This document shows, one piece after another, positions 37,245-46,626 of a DNA stretch of 64,000 nucleotides. Within the stretch, counting starts at the first letter, position 1. Each line of letters starts with the position of its first letter. Origin of the DNA: Chryseobacterium sediminis (GTDB lineage Bacteria > Bacteroidota > Bacteroidia > Flavobacteriales > Weeksellaceae); NCBI RefSeq assembly GCF_008386505.1, contig NZ_VUNZ01000001.1, forward strand, positions 744,001-808,000. The letters are read 5' to 3'. The notes beneath the pieces are model-generated. The model ran no database searches. It was given only the letters and a program-made list of their open reading frames with translations, and had not been told where the DNA came from. Both the position numbers and the translations under genes were made by a program.

Positions 37245-38126
37245 ATGAAGAGCCTCCAGTTTTCAGTTCCTGCTGATACCAATAAAAGCATCCGCATCCA
37301 GGAAGATATAATGCCCAATTTCTATCCTTACTTCCATCGCCATACGGAAACCCAGATCATGTGGATTCTTAAAGGACATGGGACACTGGCCATAGAACAG
37401 AACCTCTTTCATTTTGAGGCGGGTGACATTTTCTATCTGGGCGCCAATCAATCGCATGTTTTCAGAGGTAATTTTGATAAAGATGAAAAGCAAAAAGTTC
37501 ATTCCATTTCTATATTTTTTGATCCTTACAAAAAGATCGCTGCTTTTTTCGACTTACCGGAATTTGGGGAACTTAAAAATTTTATTACCCATTCAGAAGT
37601 AGGGTTTCAGGTCGCTCCTAAGCTAAAAATAAATATCGGAGAAAACATTGCCGCATTACAAAAAACTGAAGGAGTAGAGCAGATCATAGATTTCATCAGG
37701 ATTTTAAACCATCTTATGCAAAACAGGCATCTGCATATTCCTTTATCTTCAGAAAAGAATCTTCCTAATCATATTTCAGACTATGATCAAAGAATTATCG
37801 ATGCCCAGATCTTTATTAAAAAGAATTTTGCCCAAACCAAACTTACCCTTGACAGTATTGCCCGGGAAGCCTGCATGACCCCTCAGGCATTCTGCAGGTC
37901 TTTTAAAAAACGGACCAGAATCACTTATATTCAATATCTTAATGAACTCCGTGTGCAAAGAGCCTGCAGGCTATTGACCTCCAGTAATATGTATAGTATT
38001 TCCTCCGTTGCTTTTAATAGTGGTTTCAACAGCCTTACAAATTTTAACCGCGTTTTCAAGTCCATTATGAAATATTCACCTAAAGAATACCTTAAGCATT
38101 ATAAAGAGGCCACCATAGACCAATAA
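37245..38126 (+). CDS. AraC-family regulator with cupin N-domain
   Basis: 293 residues. The cupin-like N-domain (about 20-110; FYPYFHRHTETQIMWILKG, FEAGDIFYLGANQSHVF) could bind a small ligand, and two helix-turn-helix motifs (about 185-285; LDSIAREACMTPQAFCRSFK, SVAFNSGFNSLTNFNRVFK) bind DNA. It is directly upstream of, and codirectional with, the hydroxyproline catabolic genes. It is probably their activator with (hydroxy)proline or a pathway intermediate as inducer, an inference from position. Confidence 0.88.
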   Translation: MKSLQFSVPADTNKSIRIQEDIMPNFYPYFHRHTETQIMWILKGHGTLAIEQNLFHFEAGDIFYLGANQSHVFRGNFDKDEKQKVHSISIFFDPYKKIAAFFDLPEFGELKNFITHSEVGFQVAPKLKINIGENIAALQKTEGVEQIIDFIRILNHLMQNRHLHIPLSSEKNLPNHISDYDQRIIDAQIFIKKNFAQTKLTLDSIAREACMTPQAFCRSFKKRTRITYIQYLNELRVQRACRLLTSSNMYSISSVAFNSGFNSLTNFNRVFKSIMKYSPKEYLKHYKEATIDQ

Positions 38127-38192
38127 AAGCAACCTGTTAAAATATGGTTAGTATCTATTAAAATATTAACATTTATCGTTTTAAAATTCACC

Positions 38193-38200
38193 TAGTTTTG
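38193..38200 (+). promoter_or_regulatory. Bacteroidetes -7 box (TAGTTTTG) of the hydroxyproline operon
   Basis: It matches TAnnTTTG and lies 17 bases before ATG 38218. The AraC-type regulator probably acts just upstream of it. Confidence 0.55.
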
Positions 38201-38217
38201 AATAAATATTATTTGAT

Positions 38218-39123
38218 ATGAGTACAAAACTAAACTGGGAAGGAATTTATCCTGCTGTATTAACTCCTTTTACGAAAGAAGGTGAGATCGACTTTGAAAT
38301 GTTTGCTCTCAATACGGAAGCCCAGATTAAAGCAGGTGTTCACGGAATTATTCTTGCAGGAACATTGGGTGAAGCCAGCGCTTTGGAAACTGAAGAAAAA
38401 TTTGAGCTGCTGAAATATGCAAAACAGATCACACAGGGAAGAATTCCTGTCATTCTTAACCTTTCCGAAAATACAACCAAAAATGCAATACACTTTGCGC
38501 AAAAAGCTAAAGAATCAGGTGCTGATGGGCTTATGCTGCTTCCTCCTATGCGGTATAAAGCAGACAGCCGTGAAGTGATAGAATATTTTAAAGCAGTAGC
38601 TTCCGCTACGGACCTTCCCATCCTTATCTATAATAATCCGGTTGATTACGGAATTTATGTAACCCTTGAAATGTTTGAGGAGCTTATTGAATACCCAACC
38701 ATTCAGGCTGTTAAAGAATCTACAAGGGATCTTGCCAATGTAACCAGAATGATTAACCGTTTTGGAAAAAGAATCAAAATTCTTGGCGGGGTAGATACCA
38801 TTTGCTTGGAAACCCTGATGCTTGGGGCAGATGGGCTTGTAGCAGGACTAGTAGATGCTTTTCCCAATGAAACAATGGCAATGTACAACTATGTTAGAAC
38901 AGGTGAATATGACAAAGCTATAGCAATCTACAGATGGTTTATGCCATTGCTGGAACTGGATATCCATCCAAAACTTATTCAGTATATCAAGTTAGCTGCT
39001 ACAGCGGAAGGGATTAGCAGTCCTTATGTGAGAGCGCCACGTCTGGAACTATATGGTGAAGAAGCCGAAAAAATCAAAAAGATTATTGAAGAAGGTATAG
39101 CCAACCGCCCGATATTAGATTAA
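38218..39123 (+). CDS. DapA-family enzyme, probable 1-pyrroline-4-hydroxy-2-carboxylate deaminase
   Basis: 301 residues of the dihydrodipicolinate synthase/N-acetylneuraminate lyase family: GTLGE (48-52), catalytic Y138 (ILIYNNP) and Schiff-base K166 (QAVKES). In hydroxyproline pathways a member of this family converts pyrroline-hydroxycarboxylate to 2-oxoglutarate semialdehyde. The assignment rests on the following three genes, which supply the other steps. A true DapA role is less likely in this context. Confidence 0.85.
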   Translation: MSTKLNWEGIYPAVLTPFTKEGEIDFEMFALNTEAQIKAGVHGIILAGTLGEASALETEEKFELLKYAKQITQGRIPVILNLSENTTKNAIHFAQKAKESGADGLMLLPPMRYKADSREVIEYFKAVASATDLPILIYNNPVDYGIYVTLEMFEELIEYPTIQAVKESTRDLANVTRMINRFGKRIKILGGVDTICLETLMLGADGLVAGLVDAFPNETMAMYNYVRTGEYDKAIAIYRWFMPLLELDIHPKLIQYIKLAATAEGISSPYVRAPRLELYGEEAEKIKKIIEEGIANRPILD

Positions 39124-39139
39124 CATCAGAACTAAAACT

Positions 39140-40630
39140 ATGATCGAAGAAACATCAAAAGAAAATATTGATAAGAGAGTTCAAATGGCTGCTGAAGCCT
39201 ATCAGTTTCTGAAGAATACCACTGTAAAAGAACGAGCAGCCTTTATGAACACAATTGCTGATCAAATTGAAGCATTGGGAGAAGAACTTTTGCAAACGGC
39301 TCATGCTGAAACATCATTACCTATTGCCAGACTTACCGGTGAAAAAGCAAGAACGGTAGGACAATGGAGAAGTTATGCAAAAGCAGTAGCCAAAGGAATA
39401 TATACAGAACCCCGAATTGATCTTGCCCAACCTGACAAGCAAAAAGGAGACCTCAGAAAATACAATGTAGGTATAGGACCTGTAGTGGTTTTCGGGGCGA
39501 GTAATTTTCCGTTTGCTTTTTCTACAGCAGGTGGTGATACGGCAAGTGCTATTGGAGCCGGATGTCCTGTTATTGTGAAAGCGCATCCGGCACATCCTAA
39601 GACCTCTCAACTCATGGCTGATGCTATAACAGCTGCAGTGAAAGAATCCGGATGGCCTGAAGGAATTTTTAGCCACATTACCGGAACATCCCATGATATC
39701 GGGGGGTATTTGGTTCAGCATCAAGAGATCAGAGCCGTTGCATTTACCGGCTCATTTATTGGAGGAAAAGCTTTGTTTGACATGGCGAACCACCGTGAAA
39801 ACCCCATTCCCGTTTTTGCAGAAATGGGCAGCATCAATCCGATATTTGCCCTGCCGGATTTGCTTGAAAACAGAGCAGAAGCATTCGCTAAAGAATATCT
39901 TTTTTCCTTAACATTGGGAGTAGGGCAATTCTGCACCAATCCGGGAGTATGTATTGCTCTTAAAGGAGAATCTCTGGACCGTTTTATCATTACCCTGAAA
40001 AATGAAATTCACGAAGTTGTTCCCGCAAAAATGCTTCACAAAGGAATCTATGAAAGCTTTGAAAAACATAAAACTATTGCAGCAGGGCAGCCTGAAGTAG
40101 ATATTATTGCAACAGCAGATACAGAAATTGATGAGTGGCAGGGACGTGCTATGGTGATAGAAACCAGCGCTAAAAACTTCATGAAAAATCCTGTGCTGAG
40201 TGAAGAGGTTTTCGGACCATTTGGGATCATTGTAACTTGTGAAACCTCTGATGAGATGATGGAAATTGCCCAACAACTGAAAGGACAGCTAACAATTACC
40301 CTTGCAGCTACCAACGAAGATGTTCGGAATCATCTGATACTGATGAATGTTCTGAAAGATAAATGCGGAAGGTTACTCTTCAACGGAATGCCTACAGGAG
40401 TGGAAGTTGTTTATGCCATGCAGCATGGAGGTCCTTTTCCTTCCACTACTGATTCCCGTTTTACTTCCGTAGGTCCGGATGCTGTTAAAAGGTTTATCCG
40501 TCCTATTTCTTTCCAAAACTGGCCGGATGAATTTTTACCCGAAGAGCTTAAGAATGAAAATCCACTGCATATCAGCAGAATAGTAGATGGAGAAGTTAAT
40601 TCAGGATCATTAAAATTACAGACAACATGA
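39140..40630 (+). CDS. Aldehyde dehydrogenase, probable 2-oxoglutarate semialdehyde dehydrogenase
   Basis: 496 residues of the ALDH superfamily in the branch of NADP-linked ketoglutarate-semialdehyde (2,5-dioxovalerate) dehydrogenases: ASNFPFAFSTAGGDTASA (N122), FAEMGSINP (E228) and GQFCTNPG (nucleophile C265). It would oxidise the semialdehyde to 2-oxoglutarate, the last step. The stop overlaps the next ATG by 4 bases (ATGA), so translation is coupled. Confidence 0.88.
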   Translation: MIEETSKENIDKRVQMAAEAYQFLKNTTVKERAAFMNTIADQIEALGEELLQTAHAETSLPIARLTGEKARTVGQWRSYAKAVAKGIYTEPRIDLAQPDKQKGDLRKYNVGIGPVVVFGASNFPFAFSTAGGDTASAIGAGCPVIVKAHPAHPKTSQLMADAITAAVKESGWPEGIFSHITGTSHDIGGYLVQHQEIRAVAFTGSFIGGKALFDMANHRENPIPVFAEMGSINPIFALPDLLENRAEAFAKEYLFSLTLGVGQFCTNPGVCIALKGESLDRFIITLKNEIHEVVPAKMLHKGIYESFEKHKTIAAGQPEVDIIATADTEIDEWQGRAMVIETSAKNFMKNPVLSEEVFGPFGIIVTCETSDEMMEIAQQLKGQLTITLAATNEDVRNHLILMNVLKDKCGRLLFNGMPTGVEVVYAMQHGGPFPSTTDSRFTSVGPDAVKRFIRPISFQNWPDEFLPEELKNENPLHISRIVDGEVNSGSLKLQTT

Positions 40631-41625
40631 ACAGAACATTTTTTTGTATAGATTCACACACCTGTGGCTGCCCTGTACGTCTTGTTGCAGGAGGAGGCCC
40701 TATTTTAAAGGGAAAATCCATGATGGAACGCCGGCTTCATTTTATGAAAGAATATGACTGGATCCGGAAAGGCCTCATGTTTGAACCCCGGGGTCATGAT
40801 ATGATGAGTGGAAGTATTCTGTATCCGCCTATTGATGAAGAAAATGATATCGGAGTATTATATATTGAAACCAGCGGATGTCTCCCCATGTGCGGACACG
40901 GCACGATAGGAACAGTAACCATTGCGATAGAAGAAGGTTTGGTTTTTCCTAAAATTCCCGGAAAATTACGCCTCGAAACACCGGCAGGACTTATTCTCAT
41001 TGATTATGTACAGGAAGGAAAAAAAGTAACGTCTGTAAAACTGACCAACGTAAAATCCTTTCTGTATGCTGAAAATCTGGAAGTTGAATGTCCGGATATC
41101 GGAGTAATAAAAGCTGATGTAGCGTATGGCGGGAACTTCTACGCTATTATAGACCCTCAGGAAAATTTCAGAGATATTTCTGATTTTACAGCCAGCCAGC
41201 TTATTCATTATGGAAAAATCATCAGAAAATTACTCAATGAAAAATATCAATTTATTCATCCTGAAAATGAACATATTACCGGATTGAGTCATATTCAATG
41301 GACAGGTAACCCCACAGATCCTAAAGCAAGTGGCCGAAATGCTGTTTTAGTGGGAGAGAATGCTCTGGACCGTTCACCATGCGGAACAGGTACTTCTGCA
41401 AGAATGGCGCAATGGTATGCTAAAGGAAAATTAAAAGAAGGGGAAGAATTTATCCATGAAAGCTATATCGGATCCCAATTTATCGGGAGAATTGAAGGAA
41501 CGGATACTGTTGGCGGAAAACCGGCAATTATCCCGTCAGTAGAAGGCTGGGCAAGAATTACCGGATATAATCACATTATTATTGATGATGAAGATCCTTA
41601 TTGGCAGGGATTTCAGGTTATGTAA
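40627..41625 (+). CDS. 4-hydroxyproline 2-epimerase (proline racemase family)
   Basis: 332 residues with both catalytic Cys of the family: C89 in MCGHG and C252 in SPCGTGTSA. Having two Cys (not Ser or Thr) marks a racemase/epimerase and not a dehydratase. It would convert trans-4-hydroxy-L-proline to cis-4-hydroxy-D-proline, the first step. It overlaps the ALDH gene upstream and is followed by the oxidoreductase gene 8 bases later. Confidence 0.9.
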   Translation: MNRTFFCIDSHTCGCPVRLVAGGGPILKGKSMMERRLHFMKEYDWIRKGLMFEPRGHDMMSGSILYPPIDEENDIGVLYIETSGCLPMCGHGTIGTVTIAIEEGLVFPKIPGKLRLETPAGLILIDYVQEGKKVTSVKLTNVKSFLYAENLEVECPDIGVIKADVAYGGNFYAIIDPQENFRDISDFTASQLIHYGKIIRKLLNEKYQFIHPENEHITGLSHIQWTGNPTDPKASGRNAVLVGENALDRSPCGTGTSARMAQWYAKGKLKEGEEFIHESYIGSQFIGRIEGTDTVGGKPAIIPSVEGWARITGYNHIIIDDEDPYWQGFQVM

Positions 41626-41633
41626 ACAAACAT

Positions 41634-42899
41634 ATGACACAGAATAAAGGAAAAGCACTCATTATGGGTGCAGGAATAGCAGGTTTAAGCTCCGCCTATT
41701 ACCTTTTAGAGAAAGGCTGGAGTGTAGAAATTCTGGAACAGAATGATCTTTCCAACAATTGTTCTTATGGCAATGCAGGAATGATCGTACCCAGTCATTT
41801 TACTCCGTTAGCGGCACCGGGTGTTGTGGCACAGGGAATCCGCTGGATGTTTGATAGCAAAAGTCCGTTTTATGTAAAGCCTTCATTGAATGCTGATTTG
41901 TTTTCCTGGGGAATAAAATTCTTAAAGCATTCTAATCAGAAACATGTAGACCGTTCGGCATCAGCCATCAGAGATCTTAATCTGGCGAGCAGCGCCCTCT
42001 ATAATGAGATTGCGGCAAAAGAAGAATTTAATTTCGAGCTTAAGCAAAACGGTATTCTGATGCTTTACAAAACCGAAAAAGTAAGAGAAGAAGAAACAGA
42101 ACTTGCCCATAAAGCAATCAGTTTAGGATTATCTGTTGATATTCTGGATCAAAAAGGGATTCAGGGACTTGAGCCTAATATCCGGATGGATGTCATAGGA
42201 GGGATCAATTACAAATGTGACGGCCATATGAATCCTATGAAACTGATGAAGCAAATGATCTCTTATCTTAAAAATAACGGTGTCGTTTTTCATACCCATC
42301 ACAAAGTAACCGGGTTTGAAACTTCAGAAAGAATGATTAAAGCCGTCATTGCCAATAGTAAAAAGTTTACCGCAGACTGTTTCGTCATGACCGGAGGTTC
42401 ATTTCTCCCTGAACTGGCTCAGAAGGCAGGAATTAAAATTCAGTTAATGCCAGGAAAAGGATATTCATTCATGCATACCCCTGAAAATCCGGTCAATACC
42501 ATGAATCATGCTGCTTTATTACTGGAAGCAAGAGTAGCTGTCACTCCTATGAATGGGCAGATCCGCTTTGGTGGAACGATGGAACTGGCTTCCCATCATG
42601 ATAAAATTAATATGAAAAGAGTAGAAGGTATCGTCCGGTCTATCCCTCAATATTTGCCTGACTTTCAGATGCATTACAAAAAAGAATCTGAAATCTGGTT
42701 TGGTTACAGACCTTGTGCGCCGGATGGACTGCCTTATCTGGGACAATCTTCCCAATTGAAAAACCTGATTATCGCAGGCGGCGGCGGTATGATGGGGCTA
42801 AGTTTAGGACCTATTTTTGGAAAAACCGTTTCAGAACTTGCCAATGACCAAAAGCCAAGTGTTGACATCAATATATTCAACCCTGAAAGATTTAATTAA
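41634..42899 (+). CDS. FAD-dependent D-amino-acid oxidoreductase, probable cis-4-hydroxy-D-proline dehydrogenase
   Basis: 421 residues from ATG 41634. An in-frame TTG at 41601 inside the previous gene is rejected. It has the FAD-binding GxGxxG motif (G12AGIAG17), a DadA-like body and a C-terminal FGYRPCAPDGLPYLG and IAGGGGMMGLSLGP flavin motif. It oxidises the epimerase product to the pyrroline that the DapA-family enzyme deaminates. With it the pathway from hydroxyproline to 2-oxoglutarate is complete in four adjacent genes. Confidence 0.88.
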   Translation: MTQNKGKALIMGAGIAGLSSAYYLLEKGWSVEILEQNDLSNNCSYGNAGMIVPSHFTPLAAPGVVAQGIRWMFDSKSPFYVKPSLNADLFSWGIKFLKHSNQKHVDRSASAIRDLNLASSALYNEIAAKEEFNFELKQNGILMLYKTEKVREEETELAHKAISLGLSVDILDQKGIQGLEPNIRMDVIGGINYKCDGHMNPMKLMKQMISYLKNNGVVFHTHHKVTGFETSERMIKAVIANSKKFTADCFVMTGGSFLPELAQKAGIKIQLMPGKGYSFMHTPENPVNTMNHAALLLEARVAVTPMNGQIRFGGTMELASHHDKINMKRVEGIVRSIPQYLPDFQMHYKKESEIWFGYRPCAPDGLPYLGQSSQLKNLIIAGGGGMMGLSLGPIFGKTVSELANDQKPSVDINIFNPERFN

Positions 42900-42982
42900 A
42901 AAACATCACATAACACACACAAAATTAAGCCTAAAACAATTTGATTATTCAAATAATTTATTAACAACCAAATCCAAAATTT

Positions 42983-45130
42983 ATGAAAAAATTTAAATTA
43001 CTACTACTTGTTTCCCTATTTCCAATAATAGGTTTTGCTCAAGAAAACAGACCTCATGAGTGTAAAGCAGATGAAATGATGAAAAGACATTTTGAACTGC
43101 ACCCTGAATCTAAGGCTGAATATGAAAATTTTGAAAAATTCACCAAAGATTTTGTAAAAAAAATGGAATCAAACAAAACTCCATTGAATAAAAGGGTCAA
43201 CGCTCCCACCTACATCATCCCTGTGGTTTTTCATGTGTATGGAGAATCTCAGAGTAATGTAAAAGTAAATTACCAAAAAGTAGTTGACTTGCTGCAACAA
43301 ATTAACTTAAATTTCAATGGAATTAATACTGATTCAAATACTGTGGATCCTGACTTCCAATCTATCAGAGGAGCATTAAGCATTGAATTTCGATTAGCTA
43401 AAATTGATCCAACCGGAAAAGCAACAAGCGGAGTGGTATTTCACCCTTTCAAAGGCGGATATGGCAATGGAGGCGGATATGATGCACAAATTGGCGCAGA
43501 TGCCTGGGATAATACAAAGTATATGAATGTGTATATCCAAAATGATCTATATGCCAATAAGGATTTATATCAATCAGGAGTTGCTTGGTATCCGGATTCA
43601 TACATGACTTCAGTAAATACTGCCAGAGTTGTTTATAATGGACGTTATATATTTAATGCTGCAGGAACAGTGGCTTCAAACGAGTTTTCTGATACATTTA
43701 CTCACGAATTCGGGCATTGGTTAAATCTTCAACATACATTTAATGTTCTTTGTTCAACTGCGAACCCTGGTAATGATGGTGATGGAGTTGCTGACACCCC
43801 TGTAGAAAATAATTCTAATGGATTAGGATGTGCAGCTGGCACCAATTGTTTTGGACAAAAAGTAAATGTTGAAAACTATATGGGATATAATGGTTCTTCC
43901 GGTTGTTATAAAATGTTTACCAATGGACAAGTTAACAGAATGTTAGCCGCATTAAACCATCCTTCACGAATGAATTTATGGCAGCCTGCCAACTTAGCAG
44001 CAACCGGTGTTGCCAATACTCCGCCTAGATTAACTCTTAGCAACAGTACATTTACTGAAAATCTAGACAATAATGGTAAAGTATCATTAGATGGAACAGT
44101 AGCATCTGCCCCTACATCAACCATTACCCTAAACGGAGCAACATTTGCCGTATCGAATGGAACAACTCTTATTGCAGGAACACATTTCACTTCTTCATTA
44201 CCGGCAGGACTAACAGCAATTATAGCAGTTACAAGCCCTACTACTGCTACACTTACCATAAATGGTGCGGCAACCAGTCATCCTAAAAGCCAGGTTCTGA
44301 ATTCATCAATTACATTCCTTAATCCAGCTATAACAGGAGGTGCAACGTCATTAGGATCCACAACAGCTTTAGCATTAACTTTTTCTTATAAAGATCCTTA
44401 TAAAATAGTTACCGGAACTCCTCTGGAAAGTTATGCCAATCCAACACCAACAGCAGTAACTACCAACTCCGGAGCAACTTGGAAATATTTTATCATTAAC
44501 CCGGAGCTTAGTGATGATGCAGGGTATGGTGCTTGGTACTATGGAGCAAATCAATTAAAATTGGAAACCTATTGGAAAGGATTAGTATGTGGGGCAGGGA
44601 CAAGAAATATTAGTTTAATTCCGTCTTGCACCACAATAAGTAATGCAAATAATATAGGTTATCCAACTGGTACTCCCGGACAACTTGACGTGTACACCCC
44701 TACATACACTACCTGGTCTGGCCAAACCGCTTATGTTGGTTTTAGAAACCAATTTGAAGGCTACAATATTAATGGCTACTTCAAACTGATTGTGGGAGCC
44801 AATGGTTCAAATTATTCTGTAACAGAGTTTGGATATAATACACAACCATATGGCAGTATTACAACACCTTGTGCATTATCATTATCCACTGCAAACGTTG
44901 ATACAACAAACTCAGAAACATCCATCTATCCAAATCCAGTTTCTGATGTATTGAATATTAAAACAAAAGGGAAAATTACATCAATTTCTGTTTACGACAT
45001 GTTTGGAAGAAAAATGAATGCTAAAGTTATTGGTGATAAGGTTGATGTTAAACACTTTCTAAGCGGAACTTATTTAATTGATATTGAAACTTCTTTAGGG
45101 AAATCTTCCCAAAAATTCATTAAAAAATAG
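42983..45130 (+). CDS. Secreted M43 (pappalysin-like) zinc metalloprotease with T9SS C-terminal tail
   Basis: 715 residues: signal peptide (MKKFKLLLLVSLFPIIGFAQ), a propeptide-like stretch, and an M43 metzincin domain with H241EFGH-x5-H251 and the Met-turn NYMGY (M300). A Thr/Ser-rich beta domain (about 345-475) follows, then a further beta domain. The last 70 residues (SIYPNPVSDVLNIKT through LSGTYLIDIETSLGKSSQKFIKK) form a type A sorting domain for the type IX secretion system, so the enzyme is secreted or surface-bound. Position next to the hydroxyproline operon suggests it helps digest collagen-like protein, an inference. Confidence 0.9.
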   Translation: MKKFKLLLLVSLFPIIGFAQENRPHECKADEMMKRHFELHPESKAEYENFEKFTKDFVKKMESNKTPLNKRVNAPTYIIPVVFHVYGESQSNVKVNYQKVVDLLQQINLNFNGINTDSNTVDPDFQSIRGALSIEFRLAKIDPTGKATSGVVFHPFKGGYGNGGGYDAQIGADAWDNTKYMNVYIQNDLYANKDLYQSGVAWYPDSYMTSVNTARVVYNGRYIFNAAGTVASNEFSDTFTHEFGHWLNLQHTFNVLCSTANPGNDGDGVADTPVENNSNGLGCAAGTNCFGQKVNVENYMGYNGSSGCYKMFTNGQVNRMLAALNHPSRMNLWQPANLAATGVANTPPRLTLSNSTFTENLDNNGKVSLDGTVASAPTSTITLNGATFAVSNGTTLIAGTHFTSSLPAGLTAIIAVTSPTTATLTINGAATSHPKSQVLNSSITFLNPAITGGATSLGSTTALALTFSYKDPYKIVTGTPLESYANPTPTAVTTNSGATWKYFIINPELSDDAGYGAWYYGANQLKLETYWKGLVCGAGTRNISLIPSCTTISNANNIGYPTGTPGQLDVYTPTYTTWSGQTAYVGFRNQFEGYNINGYFKLIVGANGSNYSVTEFGYNTQPYGSITTPCALSLSTANVDTTNSETSIYPNPVSDVLNIKTKGKITSISVYDMFGRKMNAKVIGDKVDVKHFLSGTYLIDIETSLGKSSQKFIKK

Positions 45131-45231
45131 AATCAAACTCAAAGCAGTTATAGATTAGTTTAAAACTCTTTAAATAACAAAACACTTTTCTCAGAAATAT
45201 GAATAATAGTTTAGTATTCATATGCAGTTGA

Positions 45232-45262
45232 TTGGGCTTAATATTTAAGCCCAATTTTTTTA
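45232..45262 (+). terminator. Rho-independent terminator after the metalloprotease gene
   Basis: TTGGGCTTAA (45232-45241) and TTAAGCCCAA (45245-45254) are perfect complements, followed by eight T. Confidence 0.88.
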
Positions 45263-45290
45263 TTATATAGGTTCAGTTCATGGTTTATTT

Positions 45291-45812
45291 ATGTACTTTT
45301 ATTCTGTAATTACAATTCCAATGCATTATAAAAACGAAAGGATTATCATCCGTGAATTTACACCCGAAGAATTTTTATTGTTTTCCACTCTTTTTGAAAA
45401 TAAGAATGTTACCCGCTATTTGCCTTACAAAACTCCTGAAGAGTATAAGGAAATGTTTGATAAAGCAGTGGCAGATTATGAAGCAGGACCATTCAGCAGA
45501 TGGGGAATATTTGACATTCATAATAACGATTTTGTGGGAATGTGTCTGGCAAGAATTTTCCTTGATAACCCTGAACAGCTGGAAATAGGGTATACTTTGG
45601 GCGAAAATTATTGGGGAAAAGGACTGGGAACTGAGGTTTGTAAAGCCCTTGTTGATTATTGTTCATCCTTAAATCATCAGAAAGATATTGTTGCGGTAAC
45701 CGATCTTGATAATATTGGATCTCAAAAAGTTCTTCTGAACAACAACTTTAAAAGAATTGAAAATCTGGAACGGAAGGATGGTGAACTGGCTTACTTTATA
45801 TTACAGAAATAG
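45291..45812 (+). CDS. GNAT-family N-acetyltransferase (RimJ/RimL-like)
   Basis: 173 residues of the GNAT fold, in the branch related to RimJ/RimL: IIIREFTPEEF start, LEIGYTLGENYWGKGLGTEV (acetyl-CoA loop) and NIGSQKVLLNNNFKR. ATG 45291 gives 10 extra residues before Met11 (45321), which is an equally good start. The substrate is unknown. It is monocistronic. Confidence 0.85.
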   Translation: MYFYSVITIPMHYKNERIIIREFTPEEFLLFSTLFENKNVTRYLPYKTPEEYKEMFDKAVADYEAGPFSRWGIFDIHNNDFVGMCLARIFLDNPEQLEIGYTLGENYWGKGLGTEVCKALVDYCSSLNHQKDIVAVTDLDNIGSQKVLLNNNFKRIENLERKDGELAYFILQK

Positions 45813-45848
45813 TAAACATATCCTGATATTGAAAACCGGAGGACGAGC

Positions 45849-45905
45849 AATTCCCCTTCTCTGGAGGGGTGGCGAAAATTCAAAGAATTTTTGACGGGGT
45901 GGTTT
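45849..45905 (-). repeat. Dispersed hairpin repeat, copy 2
   Basis: Read on the minus strand it contains AAACCACCCCGTCAAAAATT, TTGAATTTTCGCCACCCCTCC and a GGGGAATT end. It sits in the 314-base gene-free stretch 45813-46126, which otherwise shows only AT-rich sequence and the upstream region of the Rrf2 gene. Confidence 0.85.
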
Positions 45906-46126
45906 GCCAAACTATTTCACCATAAAAAATTTGAACTTTATGGTTTATTTAGCAATTAATAAAAAAAGACTTTTAAGCTTAAATGATCTTCTCAACGGCA
46001 TATCTGTAACTTAAAATCAATGTAAGTATTTTTAATCTTTTGTGACTTTTGTGGTTAAGATATAATCAAAGTCTTCCACAGAAAACATTTCATTTATCAG
46101 ATAATTTATCATAACTTGCAGAAATT

Positions 46127-46543
46127 ATGATGTCAAAACGTTGCAAATATGCGCTTAAAGCAATGGTCAGATTAGCAAGGAATTATAACCAGGGCTTTCT
46201 GTCAACCTCCATTATTGCACAAGATGAGAACATCCCCAAAAAATTTCTGGAACAAATTCTCCTTGAACTTAAAAGAGCCAAACTTGTCAACAGTAAGCAA
46301 GGTAAAGTAGGAGGGTATTATTTGTTAAAATCACCCGATGAAGTTTCATTAGCAGATATTTACCGAATTTTTGATGGTCCAATTGCTCTGACTCCGTGTG
46401 TGTCTTTAAATTTTTATGAAGCATGTGATGATTGTGTAGACGAAGCAGTCTGTTATTTGAGAAAAGAACTTATGATCGTTCGTGAAAAGACGAGAAAGAG
46501 TATGATGGAGGCCACTCTGACTAAGTTTATCCACAAAGATTAA
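46127..46543 (+). CDS. Rrf2-family transcriptional regulator, probable controller of the sulfur cluster
   Basis: 138 residues, winged helix at the N-terminus (CKYALKAMVRLA, IPKKFLEQILLELKRA, GKVGGYYL) as in IscR/CymR. It carries four Cys in the second half (C91, C100, C103, C109), which could ligate an iron-sulfur cluster, although the spacing differs from IscR. It lies 83 bases upstream of cysH and reads the same way, so it probably regulates cysteine synthesis in the manner of CymR. Start is ATG 46127 or the next codon 46130. Confidence 0.85.
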   Translation: MMSKRCKYALKAMVRLARNYNQGFLSTSIIAQDENIPKKFLEQILLELKRAKLVNSKQGKVGGYYLLKSPDEVSLADIYRIFDGPIALTPCVSLNFYEACDDCVDEAVCYLRKELMIVREKTRKSMMEATLTKFIHKD

Positions 46544-46569
46544 ATTTTTTTTCATTTAAATTCTACTAT

Positions 46570-46603
46570 TTTGATAGGAGTTATAGAATTTTATATATAT
46601 TTG
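46570..46603 (+). promoter_or_regulatory. Promoter of the sulfate-assimilation operon (-33 TTTG, -7 TATATTTG)
   Basis: TTTG at 46570-46573 and TATATTTG at 46596-46603 with 22 bases between match the Bacteroidetes sigma-ABfr consensus. It is 23 bases before ATG 46627 of cysH and the best complete promoter in the window. Confidence 0.75.
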
Positions 46604-46626
46604 CAAGACTTAAATCTCAATTCAAA

